A program made the position numbers and the translations under genes. Of a stretch of 64,000 nucleotides of DNA, positions 20,952 through 32,961 are shown piece by piece (the stretch's first letter is position 1; each line of letters opens with the position of its first letter). Origin of the DNA: Tetrapyrgos nigripes (Eukaryota > Basidiomycota > Agaricomycetes > Agaricales > Campanellaceae). The notes under the pieces were generated by a model that saw only the letters and a program-made list of their open reading frames with translations, searched no databases and was not told the origin of the DNA. The stretch lies in the NCBI GenBank assembly GCA_013368315.1, contig JAACJM010000302.1, forward strand, positions 1-64,000, written 5' to 3'.

Positions 20952-23900
20952 TCAGGAGAAACGCTTGATCTTATCAGCGGAGAGAGCTTTCATAATTATA
21001 TCCGCAAGTTGATCATTAGTTGACACATGTTTAACTCGTATGTATCGTTGATGTATCCGATCAGTAAGGAAGTTTTTACAGATATTAAAATGCTTAGTTC
21101 TTTGAGTATGTTGTTCTTCAGGAGCACGTATAATTGCCAAAGTAGATGCACTATCTGAGTTGATAAGTACTGGCTCCTGTTCGGCATTTAGAATTTCTTC
21201 TATAAAACCTTTCAAATAAATAGCTTCTTGTGAGGCATGTGCGAGTGCGCATAGTTCAGCCTCAGTAACTGATAAAGTTACCAGTGTGCCTCGCTTACTT
21301 GACCAAGAAATAAGCGATTCAGCAAATTTGAATGCATAGCCCATGATTGGTTTATTGCCATACGTGGACATACCATCAGAGTCGGCAAATCCATAAGTAG
21401 AAGTAATAGTAGGGCTCCCTAGGTTGAGCCAGTAATTGCAAGTTCCTTTTAGATAAAGATAGCATTGTTTAGCTGCAGTGTAATGCTCTTCACCTGGATC
21501 ATTAAGGTATCTTGCTAGTTGACCAGTACAATATGCAATGTCTGGCCTAGTGCAGTCAGTGACATATCGTAAACCACTGACTAGTGACATATAGTGTTTA
21601 ATGGCAGCGGCGTCCCATTGCGGTTCACTCCCAGGTCTAGGGCTAAGATTTTGCCCAGGTAGCATAGGTGTACGGTGTGCATGTAATTGGTCAAAATTGT
21701 ATCGTTTGAGAATATTCTCAATGTAATGTTTCTGACGGAGTTTAATAGTATGATTATTCCTATCTCGTTGAATTTCCATACCGAGAATCCAGTGAATTTC
21801 TCCACCATCAGTGACTTGGACATGTCCACTAAGTGCAGTAACGAAAGCTTGTGCAGTAGCTTTGTTGATAGTACATAAAGTAATGTCATCGACGTGACAA
21901 GATAGTATTAAAATGAGTTTATTCTCATGATATCGGTAGAATACCGCATTATCATAAGTAGACTTCTTAAGTCCTAGTAACTTTATGAGAATATTGCATA
22001 ATTTTTCATACCATCGACGACCAGCTTGTTTCAGCCCATATAGAGTCTTTCTGAGTTTAAGTACATAGCCTTCAGGTAAGTTAGGTAGTAAATTACCTGG
22101 AGGTGGACGAAGGTATAATGTTTCCTCGTCAGTAACGTTTCCGTAAAGATAGGCAGATTTAATATCAATCTGAGTAGTTTCATAGTCTAATGAAGCTGCA
22201 AGAGCAAGTATAAAATGTGTACTGCTCATGCGTGCTACAGGGGCAAAGATATCATTTGCATAGTAATCAATGCCTTCTTGTTGACTAAAGCCTTGTGCTA
22301 CTAGTCTAGATTTCAATTTGGTCTGTTTGCCAAGTTTGTACTTAGTTTTGTAGACAAATCTGGAACCAATGATATTCGCATCAGCAGGAGGTTTGCCGTA
22401 TTCCCAGGTTCCTAGATTTTCTAGAGATTCTATCTCAGCTTTCATGGAATCAAACCATCCATCACATTGTGGATGATTGAGTACATCCTTAAATGAAATT
22501 GGATCGCCAACGTTATCAGCGTAGTAAACATTGAATTCTGTTAAGAAGAAAGCAATGTTTTGTTCAACTTCATCGTAGAGTAAACCTCTGGCTTCTCAGA
22601 TCCTTTTTGATCGTCTTGGGCCATCAGGTTGTTTAGTTTCGTCTTCGTCGACATCCATTGGTTCAGGTTCGTGTTCCTGAGAAGTTGGAGTTTCATTTGT
22701 ATTTTCTTCTGTAGTTTCTAATAGTTCTTGATTTTTGTTTTGTAACTCCCCTTCAACTTGCGATTTGGACGTTAAGAATTGCAAGTTGCGTTCTACATTC
22801 ACTTTAGTACCAAAGTAGACATAATGGCCTTTTGAATGATTGTCAAAGCCTAACCAAACTCCACGTTTTCCTTTAGGAGTTAGTTTACTAGTTCTTGCTT
22901 CGTCATATACAATGCAAGGTGTACCAAAGCTATGTAGATTGTCTAAGTTTGCGTTAACACCGTAACATTTAAAATAGGGAGTTTGCATTTTTAATGCAGT
23001 TTTCGGAGATCTATTAAGTATGTACATAGTATAAAGTCCTGCATGCCACCATAAACGATTAGGTAGTTTTCCAGTATGCAGATTAACACGAATACCATTC
23101 ATGATATGTTGATGTATGTTTTCAGCAACTCCATTTTGCTGAGGCGTGTCATGAACTGTATAACATGCCATTGTACCTTGTGCTTTCAGGTAGTTTTTGA
23201 ATGCACCCGAAGTAAATACGGCATCGTTGTCTGATTGTAGAATTTTAACTTTGATACCATATTGCATAAATAGTTCAGTAGTAAATGTAACCCATTGGGT
23301 ATAGGCTTCGTCTTTTGTTTTAAGTGGAGATAATATTAACCAACGCGTACAGTCGTCAATGATGGTTAACCAGTATTTGTAGCCTTCAATAAAGGCAGTT
23401 CGTAATGGACCAAATATATCAATATGAAAATGGTCTCCGAAGTTTTCTGCTAATTCTGAAGTACGTTGTTTCGGAACAGAAAGTCTGTGTATATTATTGA
23501 TGATGCAGTCTTCGCATTGAGTTTCTGTCCAATCATCAATAATGATTGTAATAATAGATTTATCTGTTTTTAGTAATATTTTTAGATTTGTATAACTCAT
23601 ATGACCAATCTGTTTGTGAAGTTCGTATAAACTTAAAGTAGCAACGTTATCACTCAATTTTTTAGTTGTGATGGAGTAAAGTTTGGTGCTCTCATGTATA
23701 ATGCCAATGAAATTGTCCTTGTCATTACGTATTATACATAAATGATCATGAAAAGTAAAAGTATAGTCCGCTTTTTGTGAAATACTGATTAAAGTAAACG
23801 GAAGTTTTGAGTTATAGTATACATTTTTAAGAGTGATCGATGAAGACTCACCATTGTCCTTCCTAACTTCTACCCGCATATCGCCTGCTAATTGAAGATC

Positions 23901-25394
23901 TAGATGATCTGAATTGGCAACAGTTAAAGTTATGGCAGGCGTAGTATGAATGTTAAAAAGTAAGTTAAGATACGGTGTACAGTGTATAGTAGCACCAGAA
24001 TCAATGATATGTGTATGATCTTGGTCAGAGATCGTGGTAAAACCAGGTAGGGAAATATGATGACTCACCGAAGTCTCTGAGTCTTCCATCTCAACGTCGC
24101 CCGAAGAAATCGACTGTACCCAGTCCGATTGCGAAGTTGACATAGTCGCAATTTGAGAAGAAGACGCAGGCATGGAGATAGCAACTGATGCATTCTCCTT
24201 GGTCTTGCCTTTGTTGGATTGTTTAGTAATCCCTTTCTTCTTCATAGCTTCTTTGGACTTTTCAGTCCACGGTTCTGGGCACATCTGGGTCGTATGACCC
24301 ATCTTGTTGCAGTTGAAGCACTTCCGATCCTTTTTGCCATCAGAAGGCTTCTGGTACGGCACTGCAGTTTTAGCGCGTTCCCCTTTTGACTTGTCCGATC
24401 GTTGAGCACCGCCTTGACTAGTGCTACCAGACTTCTTGTCAGACTTCTTTGAAGGATATGTTCGAGCATTGCTCAAACGATAGTTAGTGAACTCCTTCTT
24501 TAGCTGCGCAATAAGGTCGACAGCTCTGTATACGGGTTTCTCCCCTTCAGCTGCAGTAGTGGCATCCCATGTAGCTACAGCTGCATCCACAGTTGCTTCG
24601 TAAGAACTGCGAACAAAGTGATAGTGTGGAGGAATAATCCCCACTAAAGCTGAGTAAAAGACTTGATCCGAGACATCTATGTCTCTCTTCTTGATAGAAG
24701 CCCACAGATCCTGAGCTTCATCGAGGAGCTTATCAAACTCCCAGACTGGTTTACGTAAGTTGAAGAGTTTCCACAGCTCGTTAGACTCTTGAACTGTGGA
24801 TGAAGGGTCGAAACGTTGCTTGAGCTTCTTGATAAGCTCTATCGCATCCGACTCTTTGATGTAGTGGATCATGATTTTATCATCAATCTTGCCTGTAATA
24901 GCATTAAAACAGGCTAGTTTGACAGTATTACCAGGATGTAACCCAGAACTTTTAAAGTGTTGGTGACAAATCACCCGTAAAGCACTATTAACGCAAAAGT
25001 ACCACATCTTCCAATTTTCACCGCCAGTAAGAACTGTCAGGGAATCAAAAGCTTTGTTGATGTCGCTGAGCGGCATCACGTAGTTGGGGTTTATATTTTC
25101 GGGCATAGATAATGCGATCGACGAAGTAGGGGTAGATGGAGGAGATGATGATGGAGTAGGGACAGTATCCCGGACATCAGTCCTAGTATTTTCACCAGCA
25201 TCAGACATAATGGGATCAAGTGGGAATGGAAGAGGGTTTTGGATGAGAGGATCAAGTGGTTGTGCTTGCAAAGTGGATGATATGGGTGGAGTAGGAGTTT
25301 GGGTACCAGAGGGGTGTGCACTAGAGTGGCGACTGGTAGTAGGAAGTGGGATATCTGGGGCTGATCCTTGAGATCGAGTTTGTCGACTATTCAT
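20952..25394 (-). pseudogene. Copia gag-pol polyprotein with one in-frame stop
   Basis: The frame runs from the ATG at 25394 with a single TGA at 22596-22598 and then stays in the same frame to 20952 (about 1480 codons). Domains in order: Gag with a CFNCNKMGHTTQMC zinc knuckle; aspartic protease (IIDSGATIHC); pre-integrase (HKQIGHM, CEDC); integrase core (FHIDIFGPL, LQSDNDAVF, PQQNGVAEN); reverse transcriptase (IFAPVAR, TQIDIKSAYLYG, and HVDD in place of YVDD); RNase H (YGFADSDG, SVTEAELCALA). The stop sits between integrase and RT after RRSKRI. A CGA-to-TGA change in a CpG would explain it. Otherwise no frameshift is seen. Read-through or programmed recoding cannot be excluded but decay is simpler. 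Confidence 0.88.
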
Positions 25395-25472
25395 ATACTA
25401 GTCCAGGAACAGAGTATGAGTAGAGAGTAAAGCAGAGTAGAACAAGTGTTTATCGAAGTTATAGCAAGCTAG

Positions 25473-25487
25473 GCGGGGCCCATAACC
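25473..25487 (-). promoter_or_regulatory. Copia primer-binding site (half initiator tRNA-Met type)
   Basis: Directly inside the 5' LTR the minus strand reads GGTTATGGGCCCCGCC. It is complementary to the anticodon arm of a tRNA with CAT in GGGCCCATAACC, as in Copia elements primed by a cleaved initiator tRNA-Met. Confidence 0.65.
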
Positions 25488-25722
25488 TATTAGACTTAGG
25501 TTATCTGAGCGAGAAATCTTAGCGAGAGTCACAAAGTGGGGGGTAAGAGCGTGGGAACGTATCTCGCTTCACTCTCAAGTATATATCATTAATCAGAGTA
25601 GTATAATAATATAAATAGTCTAAGTATATCCGTATGATCATTTGACTGTATGTCCGCAGTACCTGATTGATGCCGTATGCATAGTAACTTAGTAACTTAA
25701 TTGTTATCATTTAATTCCAACA
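25488..25722 (-). repeat. 5' LTR of the Copia element
   Basis: On the minus strand it starts TGTTGGAATTAAATG and ends CTAAGTCTAATA. It has AT-rich TATA-like sequence near 25610. It keeps CpG at five sites where the 3' LTR has TpG or CpA. Confidence 0.9.
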
Positions 25723-26463
25723 CTACAGCCGCCAGGACCAGAGAGTACCCTATGAGTAACGAGAATGGAGCAAGGGATAGAGAAATCCCTACTACAAAAA
25801 GAAATTAGATAATATTCCAGTTTCCTGTATACCCTAATTAGAAGGTACCTACTAGATACGGTAGTTATTACGCTCACAGACTAGCGGTTAGAGTAGATTT
25901 ACTGTTTTCTTTGATATATTTTAGTGGACATTGAAAAGAACTGTAAAACTGTATAGTTGTAGCTACGAGTAGTATAAAAGGGCTAGGTATTACGAGTAGC
26001 TACCCAAGCAACAGACTGTAGAGTATCAGGATTCTCCCTATTTAGTGGTAGAGACTGTGAAACACGGACAAGAGCTTCTTAACAAACTTATCATACTTGC
26101 ATAGAGTCTAAACATACAGTGTTGGTTAAATCAGTGATTGAATATATTTGTTGGTTGTTTTGTGTTTATAACTTGTGTCCTCCAGACTTGGAAACTGTGT
26201 CTAAGGCATTGGCGCCTTCAAATTGAATTGAACTGGTTGAATTGATATTGTGTGTGTGCCTTCATGCATTTGTGTGTTTTGTGGCAATAGCCTTTGTGTG
26301 TGCATTCGTGCAAACCCCTACAAGAATTCCCAAAGGATCTCCAAACTGTGGTATAAATTGAAGAGTATTCTACTTACTAGATACATTCTCGCAACAAAAC
26401 TTATAGGTTTTTCTGTTGGTGTTCTGTGTTTCTAAGAGCACTTGCTAGAGAAACAGCCTATTA

Positions 26464-27189
26464 ATGTGTTTGTTGCCAGAAACGTTGATGTTGATGAGGC
26501 TTACAGGAGATGAGGTAGAATGTGTCTTTCCAATGGGCAAGTAGCACGGAGTCTTTGGTCCGAATCTCATATGACTCGATGCAGAGCGAGGGTCTCAAGG
26601 AATGTGAAAGTACATTGGTTTCGCCATATGTGTGGTGCTCATTGACTGACCTCACATCACACGCAGTTACAAATAGATGGGACTATTGAATACAGAGAGG
26701 TCCAGTATTATATCCTTTGCCCAAATCCATGTGCGCTTGTTTCATTTTATACACGACCAGAAGCAGACTTGTATGATGAATCTTATGGAGCATTGTGAGC
26801 TTGCAGATATGGTGGTGAGGAATCTCTGAAGGTTGTTGAGGTGACATCAATCCTCTCAGTAGTCTCCATGTAACCTTTGCCTTCACAGCAAGATGGAAGA
26901 GCTGACTTGTGGTTTGTTATCGAGAAGTCTGGCTTGGAAGATATTGATCTTGTAGGCATCAACGACGATCCAAATAACGATGGACCAAATGAGCTGTATT
27001 TTTGTACTTTGCTTGTACTAGAAAGGCGTTATCATACTAAGTACTAGTCGAATCTGAGACGTAGTGCATCTTATCTTGGAATTTCTTATATTTTTGAGCT
27101 TCAAATTGATCCATATCAATCTCAAAAAAAAGTATCAAATAGGTACACTCCAGTACACAAGATGCTGAGCAACCGCCAACTGGTGCTAG
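26464..27189. other. Spacer without recognisable gene
   Basis: Only short broken frames between family-B copy 3 and the decayed multi-exon gene. No terminal repeats or RNA genes recognised. Confidence 0.3.
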
Positions 27190-29640
27190 AGTCCATTCAT
27201 ATGGAAACATGTTACAGTCACATCCACGTGATTCTTCTTTTCACATTTGTTGACTCAGAATGCGAAGTCCTCTTTGTTCTTGACCACAATGTCTACGATG
27301 TCGACCTGGAACTCATCAAACTACAACCAACCACAAATATATCCCAACAATGGCTTTAGTGTCACCCAAGGCTACTCGGTATGCTCATCCCATCTGGCTC
27401 ATGGAATGCCACATCATCCTGGGGTCTACATCTGCAGGCATCAGGAAATGGCATGGTAATGTCTCAATATGTGGACCAGGGCTCCAACCAAACCCAGTCA
27501 ACCCTCCAGGTACGTCGTTCTATATCTAGCTTTCTGCATTTGCCGAGTCCTTGATGGTTTTTACAGGAACAAGATTGACACCCACAGATGTCAGGTAATG
27601 CATTAGGCATGTCTTCATACACAGAACATCATGTTGGCCAGCATGATATGCTTCTTCAGGCATGTGCTTTTCTAGCCAGGGAACACTCGTTAATGGATAC
27701 TGCTTGCTTTTTTTTAGGACCACATTTCCAAGGCAATGTGTACCGCAACAATGGATGACCTTTTTCATTGTTACCGCAACCAGGCATTTAGTGACCTTTG
27801 GTATGAAAAAGAGAGACTGCAGGCAGAACTGAATGCTGAAAGGTATTTTACTGATCTACTCATGCTTGGCTTTTACTGAAGTTTTGTAGAAAATTGAACC
27901 AAGGCCTCCTTGACAAGCTTGCTACAAGACCATCAACTGTACCTGAAACAACTGGCAATACATCAACTGCAGCTGCAGCCATTGCGCCATCCCCCACTGT
28001 TTCTGGTTCTGCACCTTGCCTGTGCCCATCTGGCCCTAGCTTCCCTCCATTCGCTGGTCTCTCACACAGTGACTATCCTAACACTACACTGTGGACTCCA
28101 ACAGAGTGGGAGGGCATCAAGAATGTGGGCAACAAGGTCCTGAAGCTTCACTTTCTTGTAGACGAACATGGCAAGGTCTCTGACACCTCAAGACTGCAAA
28201 CTATCTCCAATATTGCGATGGGATGTTTCCACCAATGAGTTGCGGAAGGGTGTGCTCCGAAGAGTGCAGGAAAGGTCACCAGGAGTGCCTTTGGTTATTT
28301 TCAGTATGTGATGTGCAAGACTTTCATCAAATTTCGACTTGCAGAATCCGAGTGGAAAGTCCGCAAATACCTGGGTTACAAGTACCTGGATTTTACCCCA
28401 GAAGACCAAGGTGATTGTTTTCTCATCTCATCTCTTCTCCTTGTACTAACTAGCTCCATTCCAGCCAAAGCGTCTGATGGAATGAAGGTGAAAAGTAAGC
28501 TCTCCATCTTATTTTTTCTTTCTTTCTTTCTACTAATACTCATATCTATTTTCATAGGTGAAGCACTTGATGACAAGGTTGAGAAACCAAGATCGAAACC
28601 GCAACCAAAGCCAAAGTCAACGAAGGTCACTCAAGCAGATCTCATGGTCATCAATGTCAATGATGACCACAAGTCTCCCACCACTTAAACCCTTTCCTCA
28701 TTCTCTCTTCATCTTCTATCACTTCCTCTGTCTCTCTGACCCCGCTCTCAAACATTTCATCTGGTAGCGTTGCCAAAGCAATGGATCAAGGCACCACTAG
28801 CACTGTCATCAATTTGACTACTGGACTTGGTGACACTGCTGGCTCAGCCAACCCTAGAGGCAGTATCCCTTCTGAGCCTTGCAAAAACTTTGCAGATGAG
28901 TCAATTAAGGACTCCCTGGACTCTGCGTCTTCCATGACTCCTACTCCAGTGTCTGAACTCAATGTTGACCTCAATCTACCTACAGAGGCAAAAACTGATG
29001 GCATCAATGCAATTCCACCACAGCTTCATACACATGGTGCAACCCAGAGACATGTATGTGTCCTCAACTTCTTTTTCGTCATTCATTAATGTTTTTTTTT
29101 CTTATAGGTGAATAACTTTGAGAAACTTTGAGTAACACACTTGCAATCTGCTTGATCATTACTGAATACATTTTTCAGTTCCAATCTTGACATTCCTTGA
29201 GTTCCCGAGAAGACCCAGCCTCCCCTTGTGCCTCAAAACCCTACTAGCTTATCATCCGTCCGCATCATAGATGAACCTGATCCTGCCATTCAAACTGCCA
29301 AGAAGAAATTGAAGCTGGCTGTGGTTGGTCCAACGGCAACAATCAAGCAAGTCTTCTCAATCTTCTCTTGTATTGTAAATTGCTGATTACAACAGTTCTA
29401 GCAACTTCTTTTTATGAGATCTCATCAAAGCTTCACCTGATGGCCAGGTTACCAACGTCAATTTCAAAAAGGCAGTCAAGCAGATGACTTGAGAGGAGAA
29501 AACTGTTGGTGTCTTTTCATTTTATGCTTCCGAAATTTGTTCACTGACTTGTTTTCTTTCAGAAATACCAAGCAGAAGTCAACGCCATCAAGAACAAAAA
29601 TACCAAAGCTAAGCTTGGAAAGCACAAGTGCACCACCTAG
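27190..29640 (+). pseudogene. Decayed multi-exon hypothetical gene (Agaricomycete repeat-associated type)
   Basis: Exon-like pieces with good splice sites follow one another on the plus strand. One ends YEKERLQAELNAER at about 27842 before an intron (GTATTT...TTTGTAG) and continues KLNQGLLDKLA, a short coiled coil. Next come an Ala/Ser/Pro-rich linker and TLWTPTEWEGIKN. After a frame break come SEWKVRKYLGYKYLDF and FTPEDQ, with further introns at about 28411-28464 (branch CTAAC) and 28495-28558. Later pieces are acidic and low-complexity (28781-29055). Frames do not join fully, so it is probably a pseudogene. The TEW...EWKV pattern resembles dispersed Agaricomycete proteins of unknown function. 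No catalytic motif is visible. Confidence 0.4.
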
Positions 29641-30011
29641 TCAAGGTATGTTTCTACTGCTGACTTGCATCTTTGGTTGTGACAAGGACTTGGACTATTT
29701 GGCGGTGACAATTATGGGGGAGTCAGAAGGTGTCAGAGATACCTGGAAATGGCCAGAAGGTTCCAGAAGAAGCAGAAATTGTGTAATATTGTGTAACTGT
29801 ACTGTATTAGGCTACAAATCCGATATTTTCTGATTCTGTCCGACAATATCTGGCCCAGTCAGAAATCTCCATTGTTGACTTTTGTCCAGACGTGGCCAGA
29901 AATAACCAGAAAGTTTTCTGAAAAAATCCAGTATACAGCAATTTTCCAACTTTTTTCTGACAACTTCTGAGACGATTGGCAGGAGCGAGATTTCCAGACA
30001 TAGTCGGAAAT

Positions 30012-30431
30012 AGTCAGTCATGGGCAGCATCGTTTTTCACTGGGCCTGAGCCTGAAGCTCAGGCCTGGGCTTTCAGCAACACTTAGTGACCTGTTACTGA
30101 CCAATAAAAATTGTCAAAAAATAGTTGAAATTTCTTTTTGCTGGCATTCTCACCAAGTTCTCACACAACTTTACAGTTTCTCAGTGTCTACCCATCTTCC
30201 TGGGTCATCCCCAGCTGTTATCCACTACTTGTTGGCACCAATAATGTTGGTTTTGTAGGTCAGTAGTTCACTTTGTCTATAATATTAACTTCAGACTTAT
30301 CCAACACTTCGATCATGACTTCTGAGTGATGACATCATCCTAGTCTGAGCCCAGGCTTTGAGCCTGACCCTACTGAGGGCTTAGGGCCAGACCTGGATTC
30401 TTGGTGAGCCCAAGCCCAGCCTGCACATCAC
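30012..30431. repeat. Possible MITE with GGCCTGAGCC-type palindromes
   Basis: The ends CAGTCATGGGCAGCA and (complement) TAGTGATGTGCAGGC are similar. The subterminal regions are rich in GGGCCTGAGCC/GGCTCAGGCC-like inverted words. No target duplication could be matched. The preceding segment 29650-30010 repeats CCAGAA/TCAGAA words but shows no gene. Confidence 0.35.
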
Positions 30432-30859
30432 TAGTGATGTCTGCTCGTAAGTGAGTCAGAATGGTCTGGCAGCAGTGGAATAGCAGACAGGTTGGAGGGT
30501 AGTCTCCCCTAGGCAGACTCAAGGCTCAGTACCCTTGCTTATTAAGAGTCTGCTAAAAAAACATGCCGCATCTATAGGACCTTGGTGTTAATAAGTAGAA
30601 ACTTTTGCACAGTGCTCTAGTGGTGAGAAACCACGTCAACTAAGTTCCTTAGTACCCTGTAACCTCATACTCCATTATAGCCATTATGGCTCTCTTTATA
30701 ATCAACATCTTTTAATCCACATTCTTTTGGCTCCTACCTCTTACGAATGACACTTCCAAGCAGCTCCAGCAATCCTTCAACACCAAGAAGACTACCATTT
30801 TCACCATCCAAGCATACATGTAGTAACACCCAACCTGGCCGTCAGCATACACTCACCCT

Positions 30860-32498
30860 GGCTTCTTTCACATGTCTACCATCACCATGTGTAATGTGTG
30901 TGATGTGAGCAGTTCTGGGGAGAGAAGGAGGACTGTGCTGGCATGTACTCGAGACCATAGCTCAGCCCAAGCCTTGCTGTTGTTGTTGACCTCTTGAGCT
31001 TCTTCGATGATTTCGGAATTGAGGGCAGTGGCGTGAACATGAAATTTGTGAGTTTATGTTCCTAGACTGACCCTTAGTGTGCATAGCTTCATCAACATAA
31101 TGCAGACATACAATATCAAGCTCAAGAGCATTGGTTGGACAAACAATCAATATTGCTGGATCACTGTCAAACCAGCACTCAAAATCAGGTGCTAGAGCTT
31201 GGTTAAGACCAATCTGTCATAGAAGAACAGCTAGAAGTGCTATTATTCCGGTTCTTCCAGATCTGCACACTGTCCATACAAATACATCCTGCTTGTCTAG
31301 AATGCTTGCAGCAGCTTTTATGCTGACATCATGAGGGTCATATGTAGTGTTGTAATGGTTTGGCTACGGTCCACTCTGGCTCGGCTCTTGCAAAAAGCCG
31401 AAAAATCGACTTAACTCTGACTCGAGTCATTTAGAGCCGGTGCAAAATCACTTATGGCCAGGAGGTTGGGAGAAGGTGTACGGTGTATGGCCTCAAGGAT
31501 AAATTAAGCTCTGAAAAAGCATGGCCCAGTCATTGAATAGCATATCTACCTTGAGAGCAAGTAGATATACCATTTCCAGGGAACTCGGGGTTAAATTACC
31601 CATGGGAATATACCAAATATAGACAGAGCGAATATTCGCGACGGGTCTTTCAATTGCAAAAGTCCTTTCGACTAGTCTCTCACAGCCAGACCCTAACGAA
31701 CCTAACAAAGTTAGGGTCTGTCAATAACCTGAAGGGCCGTGGGTTGTGTGAAATTGCTTACCTAAATATAGTCACGTGTGACGGCAAAACCTTCAGTTTC
31801 TCGCGTTTCTGAAGCGGAATATCCTTGAATTTTGCCTTAGACGTATCCTGAACCCAACCAGTTTATTATATTGACATTAGATGTAGTAAAATTGGGCAAA
31901 CATGGTGAAAGTAACTGCTGTTTGTTGGGCTTCTGAGTGTGGCTGTGCACTGCAAGACGCGGCTGCCTCAACCTTCCCTTGTCGAAAGCCAGTGCTCAAC
32001 AGCTTCATATCCCAGTATAAATTTGATTTTCCACTAGAAAATGGTGTGCTTAAGCAGCTTAAGCATTTTACATGTGTAAGAACAGCTGAGGTACAGACCA
32101 AAGAGGATTCCGTTGAATTCAAACCCCGCTAATGTTACGTAATCTCGTCACACAACCCACAGTGGTCGCGCTTACTGTCAGACTACCTTTCGACATGCGT
32201 CAAAGGCTTAGAAAGTCATGGCTTATGATAGATTAGATCCCTCTCGTACTTCAGAGACCATTATGCGCTTCTTTCACTCAATAATTTTCTGCTCATTAAT
32301 GTCAACTCTAACCGACTCTGAGCTGGAACCAAGCCGCGGCTCAAAAACCGGCTCGGCTCGTCGGCTAGCCGGAGTCGAGCCGGACCGCTTACAACACTAG
32401 TCATATGGGAGATGGTTCTGACCAAGTTCGCAACAAGTAGACTGTCCCGCAGTTGAGTTAAAGGAAAAAGGATTGTCAGAGTCAATGGAAGCGCTCAT
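30860..32498 (-). pseudogene. RecQ/DEAD-like helicase fragment, split by a hAT-type element
   Basis: On the minus strand a frame starts at an ATG (32498). After removing the insertion 31345-32399 and one target copy, it continues without a break: ELGQNHLPYDPHD, then SIKAAASILDKQDVFVW, then VCRSGRTG where a Walker A loop (GxGKT) is expected, then AILIVCPTNALELDI (motif Ia-like) and HTKG. After an intron-like gap it continues AWAELWSRVHASTVLLLSPELL. The order matches RecQ-like DNA helicases that occur as multicopy genes in Agaricomycetes. The P-loop lacks the critical Gly-Lys-Thr, a stop falls near 31215, no DEAD/H box is visible, and a transposon splits it. It is therefore a pseudogene. Confidence 0.5.
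31345..32399. mobile_element. hAT-type non-autonomous element with 8-bp target duplication
   Basis: The ends are TAGTGTTGTAA and TTACAACACTA, and GTCATATG flanks both sides (31337-31344, 32400-32407). Subterminal regions carry repeated GGCTCGGCTC/GAGCCG words. No transposase is seen. The 8-bp duplication and TIR type suggest the hAT superfamily. A relative is at 61178-62606. Confidence 0.85.
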
Positions 32499-32499
32499 G

Positions 32500-32961
32500 G
32501 ACGCGCTCCAGGTAAGACGCGTTTATTGCGTTTATTGAAAAATTTTCATTATCTCTGAAAAACGTGAATTGCACCTGACTTAAATCCGAGCTACGGTAAG
32601 GGCGGTGGGAGTTTATAAGACTAGGTTGGAGGGCCATTGTGCATGGGAAAAAGTACTGTGCGCGCGGAAAAGGAGGAGAGTGGTGAGCTCGTCGTTGTCA
32701 GCGACGCAGGCAAGCAAATACCACGTTGGTGTCCACCAAAATCGAGAGCTCTATAGGAGTGCACCAGAATATTTCGTGTACGAAGATTCGGTAGGATAGA
32801 GGAAGAACTGGGCTGGATGCTGCAGTTTTATTTTGGATGACGTCCCAACGGAAAGCAGGTGGGAATGTTAATGGATACCGTGGCGTAATACATTTCTTGT
32901 GAGCTACATTATACATAGTACTGTTTCCTTCTGTTCCCTTCGTCAAGATGAATGCAAAGCT
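32500..32961. other. Intergenic, no gene seen
   Basis: Spacer between the helicase remnant and the 3' end of the formamidase gene; no feature recognised beyond short frames. Confidence 0.3.

Larger units (their letters stand above)
20689..25722 (-). mobile_element. Nearly intact Ty1/Copia retrotransposon
   Basis: The 5034-bp element lies on the minus strand with two 235-bp LTRs, a primer-binding site, a polypurine tract and one gag-pol frame broken by a single stop. The flanks CTACG (20684-20688) and CTACA (25723-25727) look like a 5-bp target duplication with one change. It is inserted in family-B copy 3. The LTRs differ at 7 of 235 positions by my count, so the insertion is fairly recent. 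Confidence 0.93.
18159..26463 (+). repeat. LTR-like repeat family B, copy 3 (split by Tc1 and Copia)
   Basis: The repeat starts TGATACGCCATAC and ends CCTATTA, with segments 18159-18585, 20213-20688 and 25723-26463 (about 1.64 kb together). The promoter-like TATAAAAG region lies near 25976. It is clearly diverged from copy 1, whereas the two elements nested inside look young, so it is an old insertion that later served as target. Confidence 0.65.
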
